Shown here: positions 53,044 through 61,507 of the stretch, one piece after another | Layout: each line of letters starts with the position of its first letter | How positions within the stretch are numbered: position 1 is the stretch's first letter | Assembly: GCA_019423025.1 (NCBI GenBank) | Contig: JAHZCD010000001.1 | Span: 248,001-312,000, forward strand | Length of the DNA: 64,000 nt | Source of the DNA: Haemophilus sp. | GTDB lineage: Bacteria > Pseudomonadota > Gammaproteobacteria > Enterobacterales > Pasteurellaceae | Direction of reading: 5' to 3' | Translations under genes and position numbers: made by a program | The notes under the pieces: generated by a model | Told to the model about the DNA's origin: nothing | Seen by the model: only the letters and a program-made list of their open reading frames with translations | Database searches by the model: none

Positions 53044-53835
53044 CTACAAGATGAGAGCTACTTCTACGCCAAAATGGTCGGAAACAATCGGTTTATTTTT
53101 GCCATTAAAAATAACCTGACTGGATAAAACCCTTTTTGCTTGGTTTAAAAAAATATAATCTAATCGCTTTTCTTGACTATGGCCTTTCCAGCCGTCAATC
53201 GCTTTCTCTACAGTGATGCCGCTATCCTTCTGCTCTGCCATTTCAAAAGTATCGAATAAGCCTAAGGATTTAATTTGCTGATAAGCTTGCTGATCGCCTA
53301 TTGCATCGGTATTGAAATCACCCATCAAGATTTTAAGATTCGCACTTTGACTTCGCTCTACAATATAACGAATATTATCGAGTTGGTTTTCACCCTCACA
53401 ATTTGGCAAATTGATATGGCAAGAATAACATTCAATTAACTGGCCTTGATATTCTACCGTCAAGCCAATGATTTTACGCGATAGAATTGAGTCAAGACGT
53501 TGGTGTTGACTACAATAAAACGCATCTACATCATAAACAGGCAAACGAGTGAGAAACGCAATACCTTCATCATATTTATCGTAACCAATATGCGAATTGC
53601 TCCAAAAAAGCGAGTATTTCTGTGCAACGCGTTGATTGATTTTATTTAACAGAATGACACCATAGTTATCTTGCTTTAACGTTGGCGAAATAGCAGGAGC
53701 CGACATCAATTGATTAACCTCTTGTAAGGCAATGATGTCATAACCCTTTTCTACAATAGTCTCAGCAAGAATCTCTATTTTTTCCGCTTGGTTAGCTTCT
53801 AACCAAGCGTGTACATTCAGGGTAAGTAGTTTCAT
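53044..53835 (-). CDS. endonuclease/exonuclease/phosphatase-family hydrolase
   Basis: This 263-residue cytoplasmic hydrolase has the DNase I-like fold: LTLNVHAW at the start, DIIALQEVNQ near residue 34 (metal-binding glutamate), LMGDFNTDA near residue 169, and VSDHFGVEVAL at the end (catalytic aspartate-histidine). It is not a full exonuclease III or sphingomyelinase. It sits between malP (9 bases) and the PTS gene (10 bases) in one operon. A phosphatase acting on a sugar phosphate from the pathway is possible but speculative. Confidence 0.82.
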   Translation of the reverse strand: MKLLTLNVHAWLEANQAEKIEILAETIVEKGYDIIALQEVNQLMSAPAISPTLKQDNYGVILLNKINQRVAQKYSLFWSNSHIGYDKYDEGIAFLTRLPVYDVDAFYCSQHQRLDSILSRKIIGLTVEYQGQLIECYSCHINLPNCEGENQLDNIRYIVERSQSANLKILMGDFNTDAIGDQQAYQQIKSLGLFDTFEMAEQKDSGITVEKAIDGWKGHSQEKRLDYIFLNQAKRVLSSQVIFNGKNKPIVSDHFGVEVALIL

Positions 53836-53844
53836 TGCTTCCCC

Positions 53845-56112
53845 TTAGCCCTCACAATGCCAAATATCTGCATTATATTGAGCGATAGTGCGGTCAGATG
53901 AGAAGAAGCCCGCTTTGGCGATATTGTGCACCACTTTCTCATTCCAACTATCTTGATCTTCATAATCGGCTAAGATTTGTTCTTTCGCGTCGACATAAGC
54001 ATTAAAGTCGATTAACGTCATAAACCAGTCTTTATTTAATAACTCGTTATAAAGACGTTCTAAACGTGTTTTATTGCCTAATTTCACCACGGCAGGATTC
54101 AGAATAAAATCAACTGCTCTTTTAATATCTTTGTCGTTTTCATAATACGCTTTTGAAACATAACCCGCTGTTTCATAAAGTTTAATAATGCTTTCTGAAT
54201 CTTTACCGAATGTATAGATATTTTCAGCACCGGCTAATTCTGCAATTTCAACATTAGCCCCATCCATTGTGCCTAAGGTTAACGCGCCATTAAGCATAAA
54301 TTTCATATTACCTGTACCGGAAGCTTCTTTAGAGGCAAGTGAAATTTGTTCTGAAATATCGGTTGCTGGAATCAGTTTTTCCGCCACACTCACATTATAG
54401 TTTTCCACTAAATGGACGTTTAAATACTTGTTAACTTCAGGATCATTATTGATTAACTCAGATAAACAAAGAATTAAGTGAATAATATCCTGTGCAATCA
54501 CATAAGCAGGTGCAGCTTTACCGCCGAAAATGACGGTAATTTTACGTTTTGGTAATTTACCTGCTTTAATTTCTAAGTATTTATGAATCACATAAAGCGC
54601 ATTCATTTGTTGGCGTTTATATTCATGGAAACGCTTAATTTGCGTATCAATGATTGAATTTTCATCTAAATCAATACCTTTATTTTCTTTAAGGTACGCT
54701 TTTAACGCCAATTTGTTTTCAAACTTAATTTTCGCTAATTGTTGATGAACCTTTTTATCATCTTTAAAGGCTAACAATTTCTCTAATTTCGTTGCATCAT
54801 GCAAATACTCATCACCAATCAATTCTTTAATGTAAGCCGCTAATGCTTGGTTAGAAAACTCTAACCAACGACGGAAGGTAATGCCGTTTGTCTTATTATT
54901 GAATTTTTCAGGATATAACGCATAGAACGCTTTAAGTTCTGAATTTTTCAAAATCTCTGTATGTAATGCCGCCACACCATTGACTGAATTTGAAAAGTGA
55001 ATATCCATGTGCGCCATATGCACACGTTTTTGTTTATCAATGATTTGCACTGCTAGATCTTTATATTCTGCGCGCACTAATTTATCTAATTTTTTAATGA
55101 TCACTACTAAATGAGGCACGACTTCATCTAGATAATCGAGTGGCCATTTTTCTAGCGCTTCAGCCAAAATCGTATGGTTGGTATAGCCCACCATATTACG
55201 TACGATTTCAACCGCTTCTGCAAATTTAATCTGATGTTTTTCCGTTAATAAGCGAATTAATTCAGGAATCACCATTGAAGGGTGAGTATCGTTGATCTGA
55301 ACATACGCATAATCCGCTAAATCATGTAAGTTACTGCCACGCGCAATTGCTTCATCAATTAATAATTGTGCAGCATTTGATACCATGAAGTATTGTTGAT
55401 AAATACGCAATAATTCGCCATTTTTATCTGAATCATCTGGATAAAGGAATAAAGTCAGGTTTTCTTCAATCGCAGTTTTATCAAACTCGATACCCTTTTT
55501 AATCAGTTTAGAATTTACTGATTGAATATCAAATAAATTGAGATAGTTTTTCGTGTCTTTCTTATAACCTAGAATATCAATACGATCTAATTTAGAAGTT
55601 AACGTAAATTTCTTAAATGGCACCTCATAGCTAATATCGGTTGGAATTAACCAAGAATTATCTTCAATCCAATCATTAGGTTCAGCATGTTGTTCATTCT
55701 TTTTAAAGACTTGTTTGAATAAACCATAATGATAATTTAAACCTACCCCTTCCGCATTTAAGCCAAGCGTAGACATTGAATCAATAAAACAAGAAGCCAA
55801 ACGACCTAACCCACCATTTCCTAAAGACGGTTCTGGCTCAATATCTTCAATATGGCTTAATGATTTACCCGCACTTTCTAATTCCGCTTTGATATCTTGA
55901 TACACACCAAGGTTAATCAGGTTATTAGAAAGTAATTTACCAATTAAAAACTCAGCTGAGATATAGTAAACCTTACGTTTACCTGTATTTTTAGGTTTAT
56001 CTGCTGAGAGTGTTTTTACGTAATTTAATAATTGAATATAAGTTTCTTTATCGCTTAATTGTTCAAGCGATTTATTGGTTTCGTTTTTTACAAAGGTACT
56101 AAATTTCATCAT
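53845..56112 (-). CDS. malP: glycogen/maltodextrin phosphorylase, Firmicutes-type
   Basis: It releases glucose 1-phosphate from maltodextrins or glycogen using phosphate. It has 755 residues, shorter than E. coli MalP (797) or GlgP (815). The PLP-binding lysine is K604 in SGTGNMKFMLNGA; the active-site blocks GNGGLGRLASCF and NDTHPSMVIPELIRLL are intact. Over its length it resembles, from memory, streptococcal MalP (about 752-754 residues). It is lysine-rich and contains no uptake word. Its start overlaps the malQ stop by one base. Confidence 0.9.
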   Translation of the reverse strand: MMKFSTFVKNETNKSLEQLSDKETYIQLLNYVKTLSADKPKNTGKRKVYYISAEFLIGKLLSNNLINLGVYQDIKAELESAGKSLSHIEDIEPEPSLGNGGLGRLASCFIDSMSTLGLNAEGVGLNYHYGLFKQVFKKNEQHAEPNDWIEDNSWLIPTDISYEVPFKKFTLTSKLDRIDILGYKKDTKNYLNLFDIQSVNSKLIKKGIEFDKTAIEENLTLFLYPDDSDKNGELLRIYQQYFMVSNAAQLLIDEAIARGSNLHDLADYAYVQINDTHPSMVIPELIRLLTEKHQIKFAEAVEIVRNMVGYTNHTILAEALEKWPLDYLDEVVPHLVVIIKKLDKLVRAEYKDLAVQIIDKQKRVHMAHMDIHFSNSVNGVAALHTEILKNSELKAFYALYPEKFNNKTNGITFRRWLEFSNQALAAYIKELIGDEYLHDATKLEKLLAFKDDKKVHQQLAKIKFENKLALKAYLKENKGIDLDENSIIDTQIKRFHEYKRQQMNALYVIHKYLEIKAGKLPKRKITVIFGGKAAPAYVIAQDIIHLILCLSELINNDPEVNKYLNVHLVENYNVSVAEKLIPATDISEQISLASKEASGTGNMKFMLNGALTLGTMDGANVEIAELAGAENIYTFGKDSESIIKLYETAGYVSKAYYENDKDIKRAVDFILNPAVVKLGNKTRLERLYNELLNKDWFMTLIDFNAYVDAKEQILADYEDQDSWNEKVVHNIAKAGFFSSDRTIAQYNADIWHCEG

Positions 56113-57617
56113 TATTTTTCCTGATTCGCACGTTGATATAACGTGGTCATTTTTGCTAAAAAGTCTTTTTTATCTTGCGTTAAATCTGATTGCTGCATTC
56201 TCCATTGCCAGTTTCCACCAATTGTTGAAGGCACGTTCATTCTTGAACTGGCTGGCAAATCTAAAACATCTTGCATTGTGGCTATCGCGGTATTGCTAAC
56301 CGTTGCAAAAAGCTGACGAATCATCGCTTGGCAAATCGATTCATCCTCATGGCGATGCGTATAATCATTGATATATTGCTGCTGTTGTTCAGTCAGGCTG
56401 TTATACCAACCATTGGTCACATCGTTATCATGTGTGCCGGTATAAACAATGGAATGCGGGATGCAATAATGCGGGCTATCTAAGCTTTCTCCGCTAACAT
56501 CTTCAAAGCCAAATTGCAGAATCTTCATGCCAGGATAGTTACAGTCTGTAAGCAATTTTCTGGCTTTGTCATCAATATTACCTAAATCTTCGGCAATAAT
56601 CGGTAAATCGCCCAATTGCTCTTTAACGGCTTTAAATAAGTCATAACCTGGGCCTGGCTGCCAGCTACCATCTTTAGCCACCTCTGCTTTTCCATCTACT
56701 TGCCAATAATCAGAGAAACCTTTGAAATGGTCGATACGTAGTACATCATAAATTTTGAAGCTTTCTTCAATGCGGTGAATCCACCAAGCGTAGCCTTGTT
56801 TTTTATGTTCTTCCCAAGCGTAAAGCGGATTGCCCCAAAGTTGTCCTGTTGCACTGAATTGATCCGCTGGAACCCCGGCAACAAAAAGCGTATTGCGTTC
56901 TTCATCTAATTGGAAGAGTTCTGGTTTTGTCCAAACCTCTACGCTATCTGCAGCCACGTAAATCGGCATATCACCGATGATCTTAATGCCCCTTTGATTA
57001 GCGTAATCTTTTAACTCACTCCATTGTTTGAAGAAGAAATATTGCGTTACTTTAAAGTACTGAATTTGATCCGCTAACATGGTGCGATATTTTTCTAATG
57101 TTTTTGGATCACGTGCTACCGCTTTTTTATCATCCCATTTCTGCAATGCTTGATTGCCGAAATGCTCTTTAATTGCCATAAACTCAGCAAAATCGTCTAA
57201 CCACAAGCGGTTGTTTTTCTCAAAATTCTTGAAATCAGCTTGGAATGATTGATTCGCTAAAAAATTTTTCACTGCTGTTTCTAAAATTGGACGGCGCGCA
57301 TAGAAGACGCGTTCATAATCCACACTAGTTGGATCTTCACCAAAATTGACTGATGCATAATTAGCTTCTTTCAACAACCCCATTTGGGTTAATAAATCAA
57401 AATCAATAAAGTGAGTATTACCTGCGATTGCAGAGAAAGATTGATAAGGAGAATCACCATAGCTGGTGGTGGTAAGTGGAAGAATTTGCCAATAAGTTTG
57501 TTTAGTTTCAACTAAAAAATCGACAAACTCATAAGCTGATTGCCCAAAACTACCAATACCGAATGCATTTGGTAGTGAGGTAATGTGCATGAGAACACCA
57601 CTTGAACGAGTAAGCAT
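56112..57617 (-). CDS. malQ: 4-alpha-glucanotransferase (amylomaltase)
   Basis: This GH77 disproportionating enzyme lengthens maltose/maltotriose into dextrins that MalP can use. It has 501 residues, the compact form found in Firmicutes and others, not the about 690-residue E. coli MalQ. The motifs are SPYQSFSAIAGNTHFID near residue 54, the nucleophile D296 in LRIDHFKGF, the acid IIAEDLG near residue 340, and YTGTHDND near 395. It is the first gene of the operon, under a CRP site and palindromic operators shared with the divergent gntR gene. Confidence 0.92.
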   Translation of the reverse strand: MLTRSSGVLMHITSLPNAFGIGSFGQSAYEFVDFLVETKQTYWQILPLTTTSYGDSPYQSFSAIAGNTHFIDFDLLTQMGLLKEANYASVNFGEDPTSVDYERVFYARRPILETAVKNFLANQSFQADFKNFEKNNRLWLDDFAEFMAIKEHFGNQALQKWDDKKAVARDPKTLEKYRTMLADQIQYFKVTQYFFFKQWSELKDYANQRGIKIIGDMPIYVAADSVEVWTKPELFQLDEERNTLFVAGVPADQFSATGQLWGNPLYAWEEHKKQGYAWWIHRIEESFKIYDVLRIDHFKGFSDYWQVDGKAEVAKDGSWQPGPGYDLFKAVKEQLGDLPIIAEDLGNIDDKARKLLTDCNYPGMKILQFGFEDVSGESLDSPHYCIPHSIVYTGTHDNDVTNGWYNSLTEQQQQYINDYTHRHEDESICQAMIRQLFATVSNTAIATMQDVLDLPASSRMNVPSTIGGNWQWRMQQSDLTQDKKDFLAKMTTLYQRANQEK

Positions 57618-57682
57618 AATATTTCCTCTAGGAAGTCATGATTTTGGCTCATTCTAACCTAAACATATTTTAACGCAACAAC

Positions 57683-57715
57683 TTTTACGTAAAAGCTTAA
57701 AACATTTTCGTAAAA
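57683..57715. promoter_or_regulatory. palindromic operators in front of malQ
   Basis: TTTTACGTAAAA (57683-57694) is a perfect palindrome and TTTTCGTAAAA (57705-57715) a close variant. They lie at and just upstream of the -35 region of a minus-strand promoter whose -10 (TAAAAT) is at 57672-57667. Likely sites for the divergent GntR-type repressor. Confidence 0.55.
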
Positions 57716-57735
57716 GAGTGATATTCATCACATTT
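57714..57735. promoter_or_regulatory. putative CRP site between malQ and gntR
   Basis: The core AGTGATATTCATCACA matches the CRP half-sites with one change, flanked by A- and T-runs. Its centre is about 64 bases before the predicted malQ start, a class I-like activation position, pointing to catabolite control. Confidence 0.6.
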
Positions 57736-57746
57736 TATACGTATAA
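57735..57746. promoter_or_regulatory. palindromic operator near the gntR promoter
   Basis: TTATACGTATAA is a perfect palindrome sharing the TACGTA core with the malQ operators. It lies next to the -35 region (TTGGAT, 57751) of the plus-strand gntR promoter, fitting autoregulation. Confidence 0.5.
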
Positions 57747-57812
57747 CATTTTGGATTTTATGATATGCTATAGCTATACCTATGGAACGAATGGTAGATA
57801 AAAGGATTAAAA

Positions 57813-58526
57813 ATGAGTAAGTACAAGAAGGTTTATAACGATATAAAAACCCAAATTAACAATGGTAATTTAGTACCGTTGCAAGAGCTCCCTAGCGAAA
57901 ATGACCTCATGCAAAACTATGGTTTTTCTAAAGATACTATCCGCAGAGCGCTTTCTTTACTTGAAATTGATGGTTATATTCAAAAACAACAAGGCCGAAA
58001 TTCGATTGTTTTAGAGCATGACTTATCTAAACCACAAATGCTTTCTGAAATTAAAACCGTCAGCGAATTAAATAGTGCCTCAACACATCAAGTGAAAACC
58101 ACATTAACCAGCTTGTATATTGTGCAAGGTGAAGAAGAGTTAATGCATATTTTTAATGTCGATGATCAGATCGATTTCTACCGCATCAGTCGCCTGCGTG
58201 AAATTGATGGTGAAGCCGTTGAATACGAAGTTTCTTATTTTGATCGCCGCATCGTGCCTTTTATTAGCCGAGAAATCGCTGAGCACTCTATTTATCACTA
58301 TTTAGAAAACGAATTAAAATTAAAAATTAGTCACTCACAACGGAAAATTGTCTTTCGTTATGCAAATGAAGAAGAAAAAAAGGCGATCGATCTTGGTGAG
58401 TATGACATGGTTGTGAATGTGACGAGTACCACTTATTTGGCTGATGGTCGACCGTTTCAATATGGGAGTATTAGTTATCGACCAGATAAAATTGCGTTTA
58501 CATCAACAGCAAAACGGCATGTCTAG
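57813..58526 (+). CDS. GntR/UTRA-family regulator of the maltodextrin operon (TreR-like)
   Basis: This 237-residue regulator has an N-terminal winged helix (residues 1-70, LPSENDLMQNYGFSKDTIRRALSLLEIDGYIQKQQGRNSIV) and a C-terminal UTRA effector-binding domain with YRISRLREIDGEAVEYEVSYFDRRIVP. The architecture is that of TreR-type repressors sensing a phosphorylated sugar, which fits a PTS-fed operon. It is divergent from malQ with three TACGTA/TCGTAA palindromes between. The effector (maltose 6-phosphate, trehalose 6-phosphate or other) cannot be told. The ribosome site is AAAGGA. Confidence 0.85.
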   Translation: MSKYKKVYNDIKTQINNGNLVPLQELPSENDLMQNYGFSKDTIRRALSLLEIDGYIQKQQGRNSIVLEHDLSKPQMLSEIKTVSELNSASTHQVKTTLTSLYIVQGEEELMHIFNVDDQIDFYRISRLREIDGEAVEYEVSYFDRRIVPFISREIAEHSIYHYLENELKLKISHSQRKIVFRYANEEEKKAIDLGEYDMVVNVTSTTYLADGRPFQYGSISYRPDKIAFTSTAKRHV

Positions 58527-58566
58527 TTTTTTGTAAATGATAAGTTGTGATTTAAAAAATTCACAA

Positions 58567-58601
58567 AAAAAGTGCGGTCATTTTTAACCGCACTTTTTGT
58601 T
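58567..58601. terminator. uptake-sequence inverted-repeat terminator (gntR/tehA)
   Basis: AAAAAGTGCGGT (58567-58578) and ACCGCACTTTTT (58587-58598) form a perfect 12-bp stem between convergent gntR and tehA. Both arms carry the exact uptake word. Confidence 0.85.
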
Positions 58602-58605
58602 TACA

Positions 58606-59550
58606 CTACTTTAACCAAAATTGTCCTTTTAAGAGCTTTCCTAGCGTCATCAGTACTAACCCACCAATCATCAAGTTAGCAAAGATAAACGCACCGTTTG
58701 CCAACCCGCTAAGTACGTTATGATGAACAAAAGAAACTGCCCCATTTGCTAAAGAAGCTAATCCGAATGAAAAAGACCAAAAACCAATATTCATCCCTTT
58801 TTCACTAATCCAAGGGAAAAGACGAATTAAAAAGAACATTTGTAAAAAGCCGTATCCCCATAAGAGCTTAACGAAAAGATCTATCTCTCCCCCATTAAGC
58901 GATAAGTAAGCCGACGATCCCACAAATGCCGGTGCTAAAATGATCCCCATGGTTGGACGAAATTGAGGTTCAATCTGCAACACACGTAAACGCTGTAATA
59001 ATACCGGTTCATAGATAATCCAAGCAATCATCCCCGCCCCTAAGAACAAATAGCCGAGATCTTGATAGCCTAATAAGGCTAATGATGAGACACTAGTGAA
59101 ATTAGTCGCGACAGAGGGCAAATAAAATGGTGGCAGTGTCGATTTCTGCTCAAATGTGCCATCTTTCCATAATGCACTAATACGCACTGAAGCAAACAAT
59201 AATTGCCCAATTGTACCGATCCAAATTAATCCCTCACCAATAAGAGGAAACCAACGATACAGAACATCCCCGCTTAACATCGTTGTAATCGGTATTAATG
59301 CGAGAAAAGAAAAACGTATCGGACAACAATATTCATCTCGTACTTCTTGAGAGAAATAAATCATTTTATAAATATAGAGCAAGACGAAAAGTGCCCATAC
59401 TGAAACAGACGTTACGCCAATAATATCACTCACATTTCGAGAAAAAGAGAGCGTATCGCCCATATGCAACCAGGCTAAAGATAAAGCGCTTAAACCTAAT
59501 GGAATCGCAAAATACCCTGTTGGTAATGGAAATGGTCGTTTATCAGTCAT
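58606..59550 (-). CDS. tehA: TehA-family (TDT) transporter, SLAC1-like anion channel
   Basis: This 314-residue membrane protein has ten helices and closely matches, from memory, the structurally known H. influenzae TehA: opening PLPTGYFAIPLGLSALSLAW, TTMLSGDVLYRWFPL, LALLGYQDLGYLFLGAGMIAWII, and GFWSFSFGLASLA, which holds the pore-gating phenylalanine. Its plant homologue is an anion channel; in bacteria it is associated with tellurite resistance, probably with a different native anion. The methyltransferase partner TehB is not adjacent. Confidence 0.9.
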   Translation of the reverse strand: MTDKRPFPLPTGYFAIPLGLSALSLAWLHMGDTLSFSRNVSDIIGVTSVSVWALFVLLYIYKMIYFSQEVRDEYCCPIRFSFLALIPITTMLSGDVLYRWFPLIGEGLIWIGTIGQLLFASVRISALWKDGTFEQKSTLPPFYLPSVATNFTSVSSLALLGYQDLGYLFLGAGMIAWIIYEPVLLQRLRVLQIEPQFRPTMGIILAPAFVGSSAYLSLNGGEIDLFVKLLWGYGFLQMFFLIRLFPWISEKGMNIGFWSFSFGLASLANGAVSFVHHNVLSGLANGAFIFANLMIGGLVLMTLGKLLKGQFWLK

Positions 59551-59662
59551 TATTATTCTCCTAAAAATTGATACCTTATAAGATTACCTCTAAATGCATG
59601 AATATTGATGTGGATTTATCTCAAAGACTAGAATAAAAATCTCATTTCTCTAGATGAAAGAA

Positions 59663-59685
59663 AGGGCTAATAAACATTAGCCCTA
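59663..59685 (-). terminator. hairpin after serS
   Basis: AGGGCTAAT (59663-59671) pairs perfectly with ATTAGCCCT (59676-59684), loop AAAC, about 25 bases after the serS stop; a moderately T-rich stretch follows on the minus strand. Confidence 0.65.
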
Positions 59686-59707
59686 AATTGAATTTATATA
59701 TTTTGGA

Positions 59708-60997
59708 TTATTTGCAGATCACTTCTAATCCGCCCATGTAAGGACGTAATACTTCTGGCACAGTAATCGAGCCGTCTGCATTTTGATAGTTCTCAAGCAC
59801 GGCCACTAATGTACGGCCTACCGCTAAACCAGAGCCGTTTAATGTGTGCACTAAGCGAGTTTTCTTATCCCCTTTCGCTTTGCAACGAGCTTGCATACGA
59901 CGAGCTTGGAAATCCCACATGTTTGAACAAGAAGAAATTTCACGGTAAGTATCTTGTGCAGGCACCCACACTTCTAAGTCGTAAGTTTTGCAAGAACCAA
60001 AGCCCATATCACCGGTACAAAGTAAGACTTTACGATATGGTAGATTTAAAAGTTGTAATACTTTTTCTGCATGGCCGGTTAATTCTTCAAGTGCTTCCAT
60101 TGATTTATCTGGATCGACGATTTGTACCATTTCTACTTTATCGAATTGGTGCATACGAATTAAACCACGGGTATCTCGACCATACGATCCTGCTTCAGAA
60201 CGGAAACATGGTGTATGTGCGGTCATTTTGATTGGCAATTCTGCTTCATCAATAATCACATCACGTACAAGGTTAGTTACCGGCACTTCCGCTGTTGGAA
60301 TTAATGCGTAAGGTTGCTCACCTTCTAACGCTAAAGTATGGAATAAATCTTCACCGAATTTTGGTAATTGGCCTGTCCCATAAAGGGTCGCATGGTTAAC
60401 TAAATAAGGCACATAAGTTTCTAAATAACCATGTTGTTCGGTATGAAGATCTAACATGAATTGTGCTAATGCACGGTGCATTTTAGCAATTTGACCTTTC
60501 ATTACCGCAAAGCGTGCACCTGCTAATTTAGCCCCTGCTGCAAAATCTAAGCCATTGGCATCCTCACCTAATGACACGTGATCTTTGATATCAAAATCAA
60601 AGGTACGCGGCGTACCCCAACGTAAAATTTCTTTATTTTCAGTATCATCTTTACCTAATGGCACTTCATCTGCTGGAAGGTTTGGAATGCTTAACGCGAT
60701 TTGATTGATTTCGGCTAACACGGCATCTAGTTGGGACTTCGCTTCATTAAGCTGTTCGCCCATGTTATCTACTTCAGCCAATAATGGTGCAATGTCTTCA
60801 CCACGTGCTTTTGCTGCACCAATAGCTTTGGAACGCGCGTTACGCTCTGCTTGTAATGTTTCAGTTTTTACTTGTAAATCTTTGCGTTGTTCTTCTAATG
60901 CGGTAAGTTTTTCCGTATCAAGAATAAAGTTACGTTTTACTTTTAATTTTTCTGCTACTTCAGCCAGATTATTACGGAGTAAATTTGGATCGATCAT
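59708..60997 (-). CDS. serS: seryl-tRNA synthetase
   Basis: This class II aminoacyl-tRNA synthetase has 429 residues. The N-terminal coiled-coil tRNA-binding arm lies at about residues 25-105 (helical, rich in K, E, Q). Motif 2 is FRSEAGSYGRDTRGLIRMHQFDKVE near residue 267-291, and motif 3 is the GSGLAVGRTLVAVLEN segment near residue 383. Standard length and single transcription unit. Confidence 0.97.
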   Translation of the reverse strand: MIDPNLLRNNLAEVAEKLKVKRNFILDTEKLTALEEQRKDLQVKTETLQAERNARSKAIGAAKARGEDIAPLLAEVDNMGEQLNEAKSQLDAVLAEINQIALSIPNLPADEVPLGKDDTENKEILRWGTPRTFDFDIKDHVSLGEDANGLDFAAGAKLAGARFAVMKGQIAKMHRALAQFMLDLHTEQHGYLETYVPYLVNHATLYGTGQLPKFGEDLFHTLALEGEQPYALIPTAEVPVTNLVRDVIIDEAELPIKMTAHTPCFRSEAGSYGRDTRGLIRMHQFDKVEMVQIVDPDKSMEALEELTGHAEKVLQLLNLPYRKVLLCTGDMGFGSCKTYDLEVWVPAQDTYREISSCSNMWDFQARRMQARCKAKGDKKTRLVHTLNGSGLAVGRTLVAVLENYQNADGSITVPEVLRPYMGGLEVICK

Positions 60998-61236
60998 TGG
61001 AATTCCCTATTTTTCATTATGAAACAGATGCCTTTATTCTAGCGTGCTTTGAGCAAATAAACCAGTTAAAAGCCTGATTTTTCTTTTATTAACCACTTCA
61101 AAAAACATTCAATTTTGTGACCGCACTTTGCCATAATTTAATTTTGTGATCTCTGTCAAATTCTGAGAATGAGGCACTAGAAACAGCAAAAAAAAGTTCT
61201 ATAATGAAAATGAACGTTAACCAAGAGGAGTAACCT

Positions 61237-61455
61237 ATGTTTCCTGAATTTCGCGATTTAATCACTAAGCTTAAAAACAAAGATGCTTATTTCGATCGCT
61301 TGTTTGAAAAGCACAATGCATTAGACCAAGAGATCAAAAATAAGATTGATAACATAGAACTCGCTACTCATACGGAAATTGAGAACTTGAAAAAAGAAAA
61401 ATTACGGATTAAAGACGAGCTCTATCAATACTTGAAAAAGAAAGCAGCTGAGTAA
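61237..61455 (+). CDS. YdcH-family (DUF465) small protein
   Basis: This 72-residue, highly charged helical protein of the DUF465 family has the signature YFDRLFEKHNALDQEIKN near residues 18-35 and LKKEKLRIKDELYQYLKK near the end; both halves should form a helical hairpin or coiled coil. Its function is unknown. The ribosome site AGAGGAG is strong. It is flanked by an uptake word upstream (near 61122) and an uptake-sequence terminator downstream. Confidence 0.88.
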   Translation: MFPEFRDLITKLKNKDAYFDRLFEKHNALDQEIKNKIDNIELATHTEIENLKKEKLRIKDELYQYLKKKAAE

Positions 61456-61474
61456 TTTGGTTTAATGTGAAGAC

Positions 61475-61504
61475 AAAGTGCGGTGAAATTTACCGCACTT
61501 TTTT
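61475..61504. terminator. uptake-sequence inverted-repeat terminator (ydcH/eamA)
   Basis: AAAGTGCGGT (61475-61484) and ACCGCACTTT (61492-61501) form a 10-bp stem followed by T. It separates convergent genes; both arms hold the exact uptake word. Confidence 0.85.
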
Positions 61505-61507
61505 GTT

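Noticed and set aside
57203..57211. ACAAGCGGT, the uptake word of the other Pasteurellaceae clade (Actinobacillus type), inside malQ
   Set aside because: A single exact copy in 64 kb is expected by chance about half the time; it gives no evidence of origin.
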